Shown: positions 1 to 8,665 of the stretch, one piece after another
Numbering within the stretch: position 1 is the first letter of the stretch
Layout: every line of letters begins with the position of its first letter
Assembly (NCBI GenBank): GCA_045580815.1
Contig: JAZNOL010000095.1
Coordinates: 11,623 to 75,622 of the forward strand
From: JAZNOL01 sp045580815
GTDB taxonomy: Bacteria > Bacillota > Clostridia > RUG12999
DNA: 64,000 nucleotides
Direction: 5' to 3'
Program-made: the position numbers and the translations under genes
Notes under the pieces: model-generated
Database searches by the model: none
What the model was told of the DNA's origin: nothing
Seen by the model: the letters and a program-made list of their open reading frames with translations, nothing else

Positions 1-3000
1 TTTCCGCTTTGGTAAGAAACTCCGTCTGTCTTATTGTTTATAACCGCAAACAGTTCTGTTTTGTCCCCTGCAACAGTTTTTATTACATCTGTCGGGTCAG
101 TTTCAATAAATGCCGCAACTTTTGAAATGTCTGCACCCTCAACATATACAAGACGATAAGGTTCTGCTGTTGTTCTGTTGATAAATTCGCAAATATTTCC
201 GTTTATGTTTTCACTATTTGATGTTCCTATAAGGACTTTATCTGACAAATCTGCTTCGTTTGCAAGATAGAATTTTACATTCTCTGCAAAATTGCCGCTT
301 GAATATGCTTTTATTTTTCTTATTACCTCGGTTTTGCCAAAGGCAATGCTGTAACCGCTATCTTCAGTTTTAAGCTCTTTATCAAAGGCAACATCATAAT
401 AAACCATGTCTTTGGGCAGAGTCTGTGATTCGGTATATACGTCAAAATCACGGTACTCAACATTATTCACATACACATCACCCTGATCGCCCTGACACAT
501 AAACTGCATGGTTGCACTGTTGCCCGTAAGGATATATGGCTGAGGATCAACGTAAACCCCTGTTTCGGTATTTCCGTTTACTGTAACACTGTAAACAATG
601 TTGTTTCCTGCAACACCTACCGAAAATGTCATCCATGAACCTACCGGTGCTTTTAATTCCAAATCAGACTCATACTTCACTTCATCATTTTGAACCTTGC
701 GGAAAGTAAGTGTACTGTTTCCCTGCTGTTTTGTTGCAAGCTCATAATAACTTTTTTCGTCTGATGACACCGCTGTACGTATGCCAAATCTTGCCGAAAC
801 CGATTTGCCAAATATATCGGCTTTTCCATATGTATTTGAAGAAATTCCGTTTCGGTCTGCTATAAGATTGACACACGCATAATTGTTTGCACCATAACCT
901 TTTACTAACATTACTCTGTCGTCTTCATATGAGTTTGCCGGATTGCCTGCAACACCGGTTGTCATATATATACCCTGCCAGCCGCTGCCACGGTAAACCG
1001 CCGAGGTTTTGAAATTATCGCCGATATACTGAACCGCCTCAGTGCGTTCATTCATTTTAAGCTCATAGCTGTCAATATCATCGTAAAATGCAAATTTGTT
1101 ACGCACGGGCGATACATAGGGTGCTTTGAAGCTGTCAATAAAATCTCTTAACTCTTCTAATGTTGTTATCTGTGATTTATTATCCGAAATTGAATAATAA
1201 AGGTCTGATTTTTCGCCTATCGCATTATATTTGTTTACATCATAGCCTATAATGCCGGCATTCTTTTCTATTATATTTTTATAATCGGCAGATGTTTTTG
1301 CATCACCAAATCCACCCAGAACATATATTTTTTCTGCAAGGGAGGCAATCTGCAAAATATCCTCAAATGTCTGACCGACAAAAGCTGATGATATTTCCGT
1401 TTTATATTTCAGATAATATTCTGATGTTATATCGATACCGTAAATATCAGAATATTTTTCGATTTTTTCAAGTATTTTGTCTGTATCTGTTTCGCCGCTG
1501 ATGTCTTCTACAGCAACCTCACGGCTGACAGCCGCTATGAGATTTTCTATATCTGCAACAGTAATATTTTCATTACCGAATGTTTCACTGTCAAGAAGTC
1601 TTAAAGCAACGGCAGAAAGCTTGTCGCCACCAAAGGACAACAGAACAGCAGAATCAAAATCCAGAATTTTCGGCATTTCATCGGTAAGTGCCGATTCCAT
1701 TGCCATCTTATCATTATTTTTTATTGCTTCATTGATTGCATCAACAACGCTTTGTTTGGAAGCAATATATTCTTCTTCCGTTCCTTTATTTACTGCATTT
1801 TCAAGCTCCCCTATAACAGCAATGTCAACTGACAGATTATGTCCCGACGATGATGCAGTTATTTTTGTTTTACCTTTTTTTACGGGAACAACTTTTCCGT
1901 TTTCTGCTGTTACAACTGTTTTATCACTGCTTGTCCATGTTTCTGCGATGTCTGCACCGTCAATACGCGCAAGCAAATCCACGGTTTTTCCAAGTGCCAC
2001 TGTAATTGTATCTGTCACTTCGCAGTAAATATCAATATTGCTGACATTTTCGCTGTCAACAAGCCAGTATTTAAACGCACCTTTTGTTGTTTTATTTATG
2101 ATCTCTGCACCGTAATCTGTCACTTCTTCTGCTGTTATTGTGCAGATTTCGGTTTTGTCTTCAAAATTATCGTCGTTTGAGCCGTAAAGTGTTTTACCCT
2201 CAAGATTTTCGTCTGAATAAACATGAATTTTTCTTGCAATCACTGCATTTTCTGCTTTCGCAAAAGCCACACCGTCTGGCATTTCAAAACCCGCCGCCGC
2301 ATTGTAATACATCATGTTTTCGGGTTGCATACCTTCAGCGTAAAAATCAAATTCTCTGTATGTGATATTATCATAGTAAACCCATGAGTCACCGGTTGAT
2401 GCAAGCTGAACCTTTGTGTCTTTAACGGCAATTTCAAAAGGTGACGCATCTTTATAGGTTCCGGAATATGTATTTCCGTCGTATGTAACACTATAATTAA
2501 TGTTATTACCCATAATTTTTGCCGACAGTGTCATCCATTTTGCAGATGCGATGTTTGGCATATCTGTCAAAGTAGACGAATATTTTTCCTCACCCTCAAC
2601 AACTTTTCGAAATGTGATTTTTACCGCATGTTTAGGAATATACATTTCATAGTAGCTTTTTTCGTTGCTGCTTGTCATAAAGCGCACACCGTATGATGCA
2701 TCGCCGTTTTTATTCGGAATATACATATCCGCTGAAAAAAGCATATCATTTTTTGCATCAGATGTATCGGCAACAAGATTAAGACACGCCTGGTTGCCGG
2801 ACCCAAAACTGCTCATTGCCATAACTTTTTCGCCGGCAATTGTGGGATTTTCTATTACCTGAACAGACATATATCTGCCCTGCCAGCCGGAGCCTCTGTA
2901 AACCGAAGATTTTGAAAAATTACCAACGGTAAATACGCCTGCTGTATTTGCCACATCCATTATTTCGTAATCTTCAAAATCATCAAAAAAATTAAACATT

Positions 3001-3080
3001 TCGGCAGAGGCATTACACACTATTCCAAATGATGAAAGCAGCATCGCCGCCACAACAAGAACGGTTATAAATTTTTTCAT
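1..3080 (-). CDS. Large secreted surface protein with two lectin-like modules (partial, C-terminus beyond window)
   Basis: The reading frame opens at ATG 3080 with a signal peptide (MKKFITVLVVAAMLLSSFG) and stays open to the left edge, about 1026 codons, so the C-terminus is missing. Residues about 27-245 and from about 660 onward are two copies of a beta-rich module with the shared motif YRGSGWQG and a FRKV-type core. They resemble the concanavalin/LamG-like fold, and this is inferred from pattern only. Residues about 355-410 look like a bacterial Ig-like (Big_2) domain, followed by a helical stretch. The gene starts 17 bases after the response-regulator gene and is probably the last visible member of the 13.0-kb-initiated operon. 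Likely role: carbohydrate binding or cleavage at the cell surface. Any catalytic or anchoring domain would lie outside the window. Confidence 0.75.
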   Translation of the reverse strand, partial: MKKFITVLVVAAMLLSSFGIVCNASAEMFNFFDDFEDYEIMDVANTAGVFTVGNFSKSSVYRGSGWQGRYMSVQVIENPTIAGEKVMAMSSFGSGNQACLNLVADTSDAKNDMLFSADMYIPNKNGDASYGVRFMTSSNEKSYYEMYIPKHAVKITFRKVVEGEEKYSSTLTDMPNIASAKWMTLSAKIMGNNINYSVTYDGNTYSGTYKDASPFEIAVKDTKVQLASTGDSWVYYDNITYREFDFYAEGMQPENMMYYNAAAGFEMPDGVAFAKAENAVIARKIHVYSDENLEGKTLYGSNDDNFEDKTEICTITAEEVTDYGAEIINKTTKGAFKYWLVDSENVSNIDIYCEVTDTITVALGKTVDLLARIDGADIAETWTSSDKTVVTAENGKVVPVKKGKTKITASSSGHNLSVDIAVIGELENAVNKGTEEEYIASKQSVVDAINEAIKNNDKMAMESALTDEMPKILDFDSAVLLSFGGDKLSAVALRLLDSETFGNENITVADIENLIAAVSREVAVEDISGETDTDKILEKIEKYSDIYGIDITSEYYLKYKTEISSAFVGQTFEDILQIASLAEKIYVLGGFGDAKTSADYKNIIEKNAGIIGYDVNKYNAIGEKSDLYYSISDNKSQITTLEELRDFIDSFKAPYVSPVRNKFAFYDDIDSYELKMNERTEAVQYIGDNFKTSAVYRGSGWQGIYMTTGVAGNPANSYEDDRVMLVKGYGANNYACVNLIADRNGISSNTYGKADIFGKSVSARFGIRTAVSSDEKSYYELATKQQGNSTLTFRKVQNDEVKYESDLELKAPVGSWMTFSVGVAGNNIVYSVTVNGNTETGVYVDPQPYILTGNSATMQFMCQGDQGDVYVNNVEYRDFDVYTESQTLPKDMVYYDVAFDKELKTEDSGYSIAFGKTEVIRKIKAYSSGNFAENVKFYLANEADLSDKVLIGTSNSENINGNICEFINRTTAEPYRLVYVEGADISKVAAFIETDPTDVIKTVAGDKTELFAVINNKTDGVSYQSG

Positions 3081-3097
3081 ATTTTCATCCGCCTTTC

Positions 3098-3775
3098 TTA
3101 TAAATCAAGCATTTCAAATATTTTCAGTGACCGCAGACTGCTTACCATTTCTTTTGTGCTGCTGTAACCGAGTTTTCTTAAAATATTGCGTATCTGGGTA
3201 TTGATTGTTACCATTTCAACATTACGTTTATCGGCTATTTCTTTACGTTTTACGCCGCTGTAAACCATTTTCAAAATCTCAAGCTCTGCATTTGTAAGGT
3301 TTGTTATTACCGAAACAATATACATGAGGCTACCTTGCTGTTTATGCATTTTTGAAAATTCGCCAAGAATTTTTTTGGCTATGTTGGGTCTTATAAAAAT
3401 TTCGTTTTTATATACATTTCTGATTGAAGATATTATCTCCGAATCGGAAGCTGTTTTTACAATATAATCAACGGCACCCGCACCGTAGGATTTAAAAATA
3501 AGGTCATCCTCTTTATGAATTGTGATTGTAATAATCTTGATTTCGGGGTTTTTAACCAATATTTTTTCGGTAGCGGCAATGCCTGCTTCTTCACTTTCAA
3601 GCTGAATATCCATCAGAATTATATCGGGTTTCAGTTGTTCGGCAAGCGGTATAACCTCTGATGCACTGCCTGCTGTTGCCACAACCTGCATATCGTTCTG
3701 AGAGTTTATTATCTTTTCAAAGTGCCGGCAAATTTGCGGCATATCATCGCAAATAATAATTTTAATTTCACTCAT
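3098..3775 (-). CDS. Response regulator, receiver + LuxR-type HTH
   Basis: The 225-residue protein has an N-terminal receiver domain and a C-terminal LuxR/NarL-type helix-turn-helix. The receiver shows the acidic pair in IICDDMPQ, the phospho-acceptor Asp in IILMDIQLE, and a Thr and Lys in the later strands. The HTH shows LTNAELEILKMVYSG and KRKEIA. The ATG at 3775 lies inside the last codons of the kinase gene and is preceded by AAGGAGAT about 7 bases upstream. A TTG one codon earlier is less likely. The 8-base overlap with the kinase implies translational coupling. Position directly after the sugar ABC transporter genes suggests that it controls this operon in response to sugar or cell-surface state; that is inference from context. 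Confidence 0.9.
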   Translation of the reverse strand: MSEIKIIICDDMPQICRHFEKIINSQNDMQVVATAGSASEVIPLAEQLKPDIILMDIQLESEEAGIAATEKILVKNPEIKIITITIHKEDDLIFKSYGAGAVDYIVKTASDSEIISSIRNVYKNEIFIRPNIAKKILGEFSKMHKQQGSLMYIVSVITNLTNAELEILKMVYSGVKRKEIADKRNVEMVTINTQIRNILRKLGYSSTKEMVSSLRSLKIFEMLDL

Positions 3776-5273
3776 CAAGATCTATCTCCTTCATTGTCGG
3801 TAACAAAATCTGAAACTCGGTATATTTGCCTTCTTCACTTTCAACAAAAATAAGACCGTTGTGCGCCGAAAGCACCTTATAAACATACGACAGCCCTATC
3901 CCCCAGCTTTTTGAGTTGTGCTTGGTGGAAAAAAGCGGTTTGAAAATTTTCTTCATATTTTTTCTCGGTATTCCGCAACCGTTATCACGGATTGATGTAA
4001 GAATCCAGTCGCTTTCACTTTTTACATAAATTTCTATACGCTTTTCCGATTCATTTTCTTCCACGGCTTCTATTGCGTTGTAAAGCATATTTTCAAACAT
4101 TCTTGTTATATGCCTTTTATCGCACAAAACCTCAACTCTTTTTTCCGGAAAATCATACTCAACCTTTATATTGCGGTCAACAACCGTTAACTTAACTGCT
4201 TTTTCAATTCGCTCGCAAATATCCGCTTCTTCAATATTTATTTCAGATTCATTGAATACACTGAGCAGATTAGAGAGCGAATGTGCTGATTTTTCTGTGA
4301 TTATCTGTAGTTCTTTAACATCCTCAAGTCCCTGTGGCGTGCCGTAATTTTCCTCAATCGATTCACTTAAAAATTTAAGGCTGATAAGCACGTTTTTATA
4401 TGAATGAAGCACGGGACGTATATCCGAAAACAGTAGTTTTGTTCGTTTTGAAATTGTCAGTTTCTTAAAAAAGTCCACACGCTCAAGCACGCGGAATTTT
4501 GCCAGCATAACAACAGTTCCTTCAAACAAAACAAGAACCGCAAAGGGGATTATTGTGTACATAACCTGCGAATATCTCAAATATGCATTATTGAATTTAA
4601 GCAAATTTGTCAGATCAATAAGAGAAAATTCGAATGTACTGATAAACAGCATATAAATATAGAATACATTTATGAATGACAACACAATTACCATAACTGT
4701 TATTTTGTGCTTTTTGTACATGATGTTTGTGTTGTGATATTCCATAATAAACGTCACAATCGGATACAGTATGTAGAATATCACAATTGCATAGTTAAGA
4801 TACCTGGCAACTTCTAAAACAGTAAACGCAACGGCACGTTCCGCATCATGCAAAGAATAATATACAAATGCATGCAGTTTGCGGCAAAATTCCGAAGAAT
4901 TTACAATAAAAAACAACACCGCCGGAATCAGGCTTATCACATTTATAAGCACTCGTTTACCGTCTTTTTTTGTTGGTTCAAAAAACCTTGCAAACATCCA
5001 CATTGCCAGCATATAAACGAATATGCCGAAATTCAGTATATTCACCGCTTCATAAAATCCAATTTTTCTGTTTGACAGCCACATATAGATTTTATTTTCA
5101 AAATTAAAGAAAGCAGTTATAGCGGACATCTTGCTTACAAGCAGTATCATAGCAAGCATCATGCAAGCTATGCTGAAGCTCATAAGCACAAACACCCATG
5201 TATGACGGTTTTTATAGTTTATCGCCAGAAGTGCCACTGCAAATATAAACAAAAGTACGATTGCAACAATCAT
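3768..5273 (-). CDS. Membrane sensor histidine kinase
   Basis: The 501-residue kinase has about eight hydrophobic segments in residues 1-270 (MIVAIVLLFIFAVALLAI at the start), a dimerisation/His region around residue 290 with candidate phospho-acceptor His in RPVLHSYKN, and a C-terminal HATPase. The HATPase carries the N-box (MLYNAIEAVEEN), G1 (RDNGCGIP) and G2 (KSWGIGLSYVYKVL). It has no clear extracellular ligand domain, so the signal is probably read in or near the membrane. A GAGGGTG ribosome site lies 8 bases before the ATG. It sits 58 bases after the second sugar permease gene and overlaps the response regulator gene. Partnership with the transporter as a sensing complex is possible but unproven. 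Confidence 0.9.
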   Translation of the reverse strand: MIVAIVLLFIFAVALLAINYKNRHTWVFVLMSFSIACMMLAMILLVSKMSAITAFFNFENKIYMWLSNRKIGFYEAVNILNFGIFVYMLAMWMFARFFEPTKKDGKRVLINVISLIPAVLFFIVNSSEFCRKLHAFVYYSLHDAERAVAFTVLEVARYLNYAIVIFYILYPIVTFIMEYHNTNIMYKKHKITVMVIVLSFINVFYIYMLFISTFEFSLIDLTNLLKFNNAYLRYSQVMYTIIPFAVLVLFEGTVVMLAKFRVLERVDFFKKLTISKRTKLLFSDIRPVLHSYKNVLISLKFLSESIEENYGTPQGLEDVKELQIITEKSAHSLSNLLSVFNESEINIEEADICERIEKAVKLTVVDRNIKVEYDFPEKRVEVLCDKRHITRMFENMLYNAIEAVEENESEKRIEIYVKSESDWILTSIRDNGCGIPRKNMKKIFKPLFSTKHNSKSWGIGLSYVYKVLSAHNGLIFVESEEGKYTEFQILLPTMKEIDLDE

Positions 5274-5331
5274 CCAAAAGACACCCTCTTTAAAATATAA
5301 TATAAAGACAAATTTTTGCCCTATATATATT

Positions 5332-6174
5332 TTAACCTTTTACGGCACCATTTGCAAGACCTGAAACAAAATATTTGTTTCCTATTGCATATACCACTAA
5401 AACAGGAAACATTGAAATTACAGAGCCTGCCATCATAAGATTCCACTGAGATGCCGATTCGCCCACATTTTTAAGTGCATAAAGTCCTGCTGAAAGTGTG
5501 CGCTGAGCCGGGTTGCTTATTGTAAAAATCATTGGCATGAGGGTTTCGTTCCATGAACTCTGAAACGCAAGTATTCCTATTGTTGTAAGTACCGGTTGCA
5601 GAAGCGGAACAATAACTTTTAAAAATATTCCACCAAAGCCACATCCGTCAATTGTTGCCGCTTCGTCCATTTCTTTTGGAAGCGTATGTATAAACCCGCG
5701 GACAAGATATATTCCTGTTATGTTTATTCCAAAAGCCTTTATTACAAGAAGACCGGCAAGTGAGCCGCCAAGGCCCATACTTTTTACTATTTTTAAAAGC
5801 GGCACTGTTGTTGCACCACCCAGATTAACAAACATAAGTGCTGTTAATATTCCAAAAACTACTTTTTGTCCGGTAAAATGCCCTCTTGCAAAAACATATC
5901 CCCCAAGAGCAGTGCTCACAAGTTGAATAACAACTATACATGCTGAATAATAAATACTGTTCCACATAAGGGTTGGCACATGAAAGCTGTCGCTTTCCCA
6001 GGCTATCTTATAGTTTTCAAAGGTAAATATTTCAGGAAACAGTGATGCCGAGGTCATAATTTCCTGATTTGATTTGAATGATGCCAGAATCGTATAGACA
6101 AGCGGATACAAGGTTATAACAAGCACGCTTGTCAAAAACAGATAAGCAAGAGTTTTGGGTAAAATTTTTCTCAT
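5332..6174 (-). CDS. Carbohydrate ABC transporter permease (MalG/CUT1 type)
   Basis: The 280-residue inner-membrane permease has six predicted membrane segments and the cytoplasmic EAA loop (EAATIDGCGFGGIFLKVI) that contacts the ATPase. The C-terminal stretch GNKYFVSGLANGAVKG is typical of MalG-like CUT1 subunits. The gene begins 12 bases after the partner permease with a GGAGGAAAAG ribosome site. No ATPase gene is present in the cluster. CUT1 importers in Firmicutes commonly share a house-keeping MsmK/UgpC-type ATPase encoded elsewhere, and that is likely here. Confidence 0.95.
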   Translation of the reverse strand: MRKILPKTLAYLFLTSVLVITLYPLVYTILASFKSNQEIMTSASLFPEIFTFENYKIAWESDSFHVPTLMWNSIYYSACIVVIQLVSTALGGYVFARGHFTGQKVVFGILTALMFVNLGGATTVPLLKIVKSMGLGGSLAGLLVIKAFGINITGIYLVRGFIHTLPKEMDEAATIDGCGFGGIFLKVIVPLLQPVLTTIGILAFQSSWNETLMPMIFTISNPAQRTLSAGLYALKNVGESASQWNLMMAGSVISMFPVLVVYAIGNKYFVSGLANGAVKG

Positions 6175-6186
6175 TTTCTTTTCCTC

Positions 6187-7119
6187 CTATGCTTCGCTGT
6201 TTTTACTTAATTTAAGATATATAAGTGACGTTGTTGCAAGCACCAATGACGTAATAACAGCCATTGCCGAGCCGTAGCCTATATTGCCGCCGTCCATAAT
6301 AAAACCTGGCACAAGGTTTTTGAGAAGATGTGTCATAATAACCTCTGTTGAGCCGCCCGGACCGCCGTTTGTAAGCATAAGGATAAAATCACCTGTTGCC
6401 AGAGTTCCGTTTATTGCAAGCATTATGATAATTCTCATAACAGGCATTATCTGCGGAATGGTTATGCTGAAAAATTGTCTGATGGGTCCTGCTCCGTCAA
6501 GAGAGGCACTTTCGTAAAGCTCTTCCGACACATTAGACATTGCCGACATAAAATAAAGAACGTTTATGCCAAAGGTATGCCAAACCGAGGCAACTACGAT
6601 AACCGCCATTGCTGTTGCTTTTTCCGAAAACCAGCTGATGTTTTCTGTTATAAACCCTGCCGCTTTAAGCATAGAGTTTATAATTCCGAAATGCGAAAAC
6701 ATACTTGTGAACATTATGCCGACAATTGCCGCACTGATAATATTCGGCAAAAAATATATTGAACGGAAAAAACCCTTGAATTTTATTTTCCGGCTTAAAA
6801 CCACTGCAAGAATAAGTGCAAGCGGTATTTCAATCGGAAGTTTGCAAACTGCAAACAAGAAAGTGTTTCCAAGTGCTTTCCAGTATCTGTCATCTACAGT
6901 AAACATTGTTATAAAGTTTTCCCAGCCGACAAACTTTGTTTCGGAGGGAACGCCCGTATAATAAAACCATGCAAGACGAACCGCCCATATAATGGGATAA
7001 AGTGTAAACACAAAAAAACCGATAATCTGCGGCGAAATCATTGCATACGCCGTCAGATCATGCTTTTGCTGAGAAGAGCCGAAATATTTTTTCTTTTTAC
7101 TTTTTGTCGCAGTAGTCAT
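6187..7119 (-). CDS. Carbohydrate ABC transporter permease (MalF/UgpA/CUT1 type)
   Basis: The 310-residue permease has a basic, Lys-rich cytoplasmic N-terminus (TKSKKKKYFG) followed by six membrane segments. Its EAA loop reads ESASLDGAGPIRQFFSITI, and NGGPGGSTEV is the usual periplasm-facing motif of MalF-type subunits. It pairs with the downstream MalG-type protein and is preceded by the binding-protein gene. The 88-base gap to that gene holds a perfect stem-loop, expected to make permease mRNA less abundant than binding-protein mRNA. Confidence 0.95.
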   Translation of the reverse strand: MTTATKSKKKKYFGSSQQKHDLTAYAMISPQIIGFFVFTLYPIIWAVRLAWFYYTGVPSETKFVGWENFITMFTVDDRYWKALGNTFLFAVCKLPIEIPLALILAVVLSRKIKFKGFFRSIYFLPNIISAAIVGIMFTSMFSHFGIINSMLKAAGFITENISWFSEKATAMAVIVVASVWHTFGINVLYFMSAMSNVSEELYESASLDGAGPIRQFFSITIPQIMPVMRIIIMLAINGTLATGDFILMLTNGGPGGSTEVIMTHLLKNLVPGFIMDGGNIGYGSAMAVITSLVLATTSLIYLKLSKNSEA

Positions 7120-7146
7120 AACAGTCTTCCTTTCACTGCGCAGTTG

Positions 7147-7180
7147 TTACGGAGTGCCGCCGCAAAGCGGCACTCCGTAA
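7147..7180 (-). promoter_or_regulatory. Intercistronic stem-loop downstream of the sugar-binding protein
   Basis: Perfect 14-base inverted repeat TTACGGAGTGCCGC / GCGGCACTCCGTAA with a 6-base loop. No U-tract follows in the direction of transcription, so this is probably an mRNA-stabilising or processing hairpin rather than a full terminator. Confidence 0.7.
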
Positions 7181-7207
7181 ACTAAATTCAAATCAGTTGC
7201 AAAAAAC

Positions 7208-8590
7208 TTAATTTACAGGAACAAGAGAATTTTCTACAATATAATCTTCAAGTTTATATTTATCGCTGTTTTCTTCAAGCCATTTTGTTCTTGCCTCACC
7301 AACACGTGTTGTAAGGTCAGCAAGTGCATCATCAACGCTCACTTTTTCTGTCCAGATATCTTCAATAAATACCTGGTTGAAGTTTTTCTGACCGGTGAGT
7401 GTTGCTGTAGGTGATCTCCATGAAGGCACACTCACTTCTACAAGCTCACAGAATTCTTTCCAGCCTGTGGGAGCATTTTCGCCAAGATCAACGTCTTTAA
7501 CAATATTCCAGTCATAGGGAATTGATTTTCCGTCTTTATAAAGACCTGTCAGCACTTCTTCACTGTGAATCCATTTGAATGCTTCCATAAGTCTTTCTTT
7601 ATCTTTTGTTTCTGCCGATTTCTTGTTGATTGAAAGATAACCGTCAGAAGCCATTCTTGTTGCATAGCGCACGCCCTCTTTTGCTGTGGGAGCAGGTGCT
7701 ACTGCCCAATCACATTTTGCCGGGAACTGGTCTGTATAAACGCCAACGTCATAAGAACCTGCAAATTTCATACCAACATTACCCTCTGCAAACTGTGCAC
7801 GGCCGGGGTCGTTGTCAATACCCTCGGGGTCCGGATAATATGATTTGTCCGCTTTAATGCCCATATACATATCAACAATCGGTTTATATCCCATATAATC
7901 GGTTGCGCCTGTTTCGGGATTAAAGTTCATATATCCCTGATTTGCCATACCCACAAACTCTATATCGCTGTCAACAAACCACTTGTTTTTAAGCGGTAAC
8001 ATAATACCGTATTCCTGATTTTCGGGATGTGTGAGTTTTTTTGCATAGTCACGCACCTGGTCATATGTTTTGGGAGGTGTAGCCTCGCCGTTTTCATCAA
8101 CAATACCGTATTTTTTAAACATATCCTTGTTATAAACCATACCAAATGTTGTTACATAAAACGGAACTCTGTATGTTTTGCCCTCGTTCATATGTGTGCC
8201 TTCAACAAGTTTGCCTTCGTACTGTTTGATATATTCCGGACCACCGGGCATATCGTCAAGAGCTATTATTTTATCCATCTCTGAATATTTTTTAACTGCC
8301 GCCGAGAAGAAATCAGGTGCATTGTCAGCTTCTATCGCCATTGTAACAGCTTCGCCGCTTGACTGAATCTGATAATCAATTTTGATACCTTTTTCTTTAC
8401 CTTCGCCCTCGTTATATTTGCTTACAAGAGCCTCCATTGTTGCTTTGGAGTGTGAATCGTTTGTCCACGCTGTAAATGTCCATGTGTCGCTGGATTTGTT
8501 GTAACCCGTATCATTGCCGCCGCAGGCACAAAGCGATGCCGCCATTGCAAGCGAAAGCGCTGCGCAAATAATTCTTTTGCCGTTTTTCAT
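7208..8590 (-). CDS. Extracellular sugar-binding lipoprotein of a CUT1 ABC transporter
   Basis: The 460-residue solute-binding protein has a lipoprotein signal with lipobox L-C-A-C (Cys23), so it is probably anchored to the outer face of the membrane. The body matches family-1 extracellular solute-binding proteins: an N-terminal WTFTAWTNDSHS strand, a VPFYVTTFGMVYNKDMFKKY segment typical of MalE-like proteins, and an NVGMKFAGSYDVGVY hinge region. It starts behind AAAGGAGATAATATT. It lies between the 1447-residue surface protein and the permeases, so it probably binds oligosaccharides released at the surface. Ligand unknown. Confidence 0.93.
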   Translation of the reverse strand: MKNGKRIICAALSLAMAASLCACGGNDTGYNKSSDTWTFTAWTNDSHSKATMEALVSKYNEGEGKEKGIKIDYQIQSSGEAVTMAIEADNAPDFFSAAVKKYSEMDKIIALDDMPGGPEYIKQYEGKLVEGTHMNEGKTYRVPFYVTTFGMVYNKDMFKKYGIVDENGEATPPKTYDQVRDYAKKLTHPENQEYGIMLPLKNKWFVDSDIEFVGMANQGYMNFNPETGATDYMGYKPIVDMYMGIKADKSYYPDPEGIDNDPGRAQFAEGNVGMKFAGSYDVGVYTDQFPAKCDWAVAPAPTAKEGVRYATRMASDGYLSINKKSAETKDKERLMEAFKWIHSEEVLTGLYKDGKSIPYDWNIVKDVDLGENAPTGWKEFCELVEVSVPSWRSPTATLTGQKNFNQVFIEDIWTEKVSVDDALADLTTRVGEARTKWLEENSDKYKLEDYIVENSLVPVN

Positions 8591-8615
8591 AATATTATCT
8601 CCTTTTTTTTATTTT

Positions 8616-8653
8616 ATTGCATCTGCCGCATATGCGGTTGCGGCAGATGCAAT
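8616..8653 (-). promoter_or_regulatory. Intercistronic stem-loop between deacetylase-like and binding-protein genes
   Basis: Inverted repeat ATTGCATCTGCCGC / GCGGCAGATGCAAT, perfect 14 base pairs, 10-base loop, extended weakly by flanking A/T. On the minus strand it is followed by A-rich sequence and the ribosome site of the binding protein, not by a U-tract, so processing or stabilisation is more likely than strong termination. Confidence 0.65.
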
Positions 8654-8665
8654 TTTAATTTTTAA

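Noticed and set aside
1292..2862. Several plus-strand open frames (for example 1477-2028) as genes
   Set aside because: They lie antisense to the continuous minus-strand frame of the large secreted protein, have no ribosome sites, and show composition typical of reverse-complement shadows.
3768..3778. Frameshift between kinase and response-regulator genes
   Set aside because: Both frames have intact starts and stops. The 8-base overlap is ordinary translational coupling.
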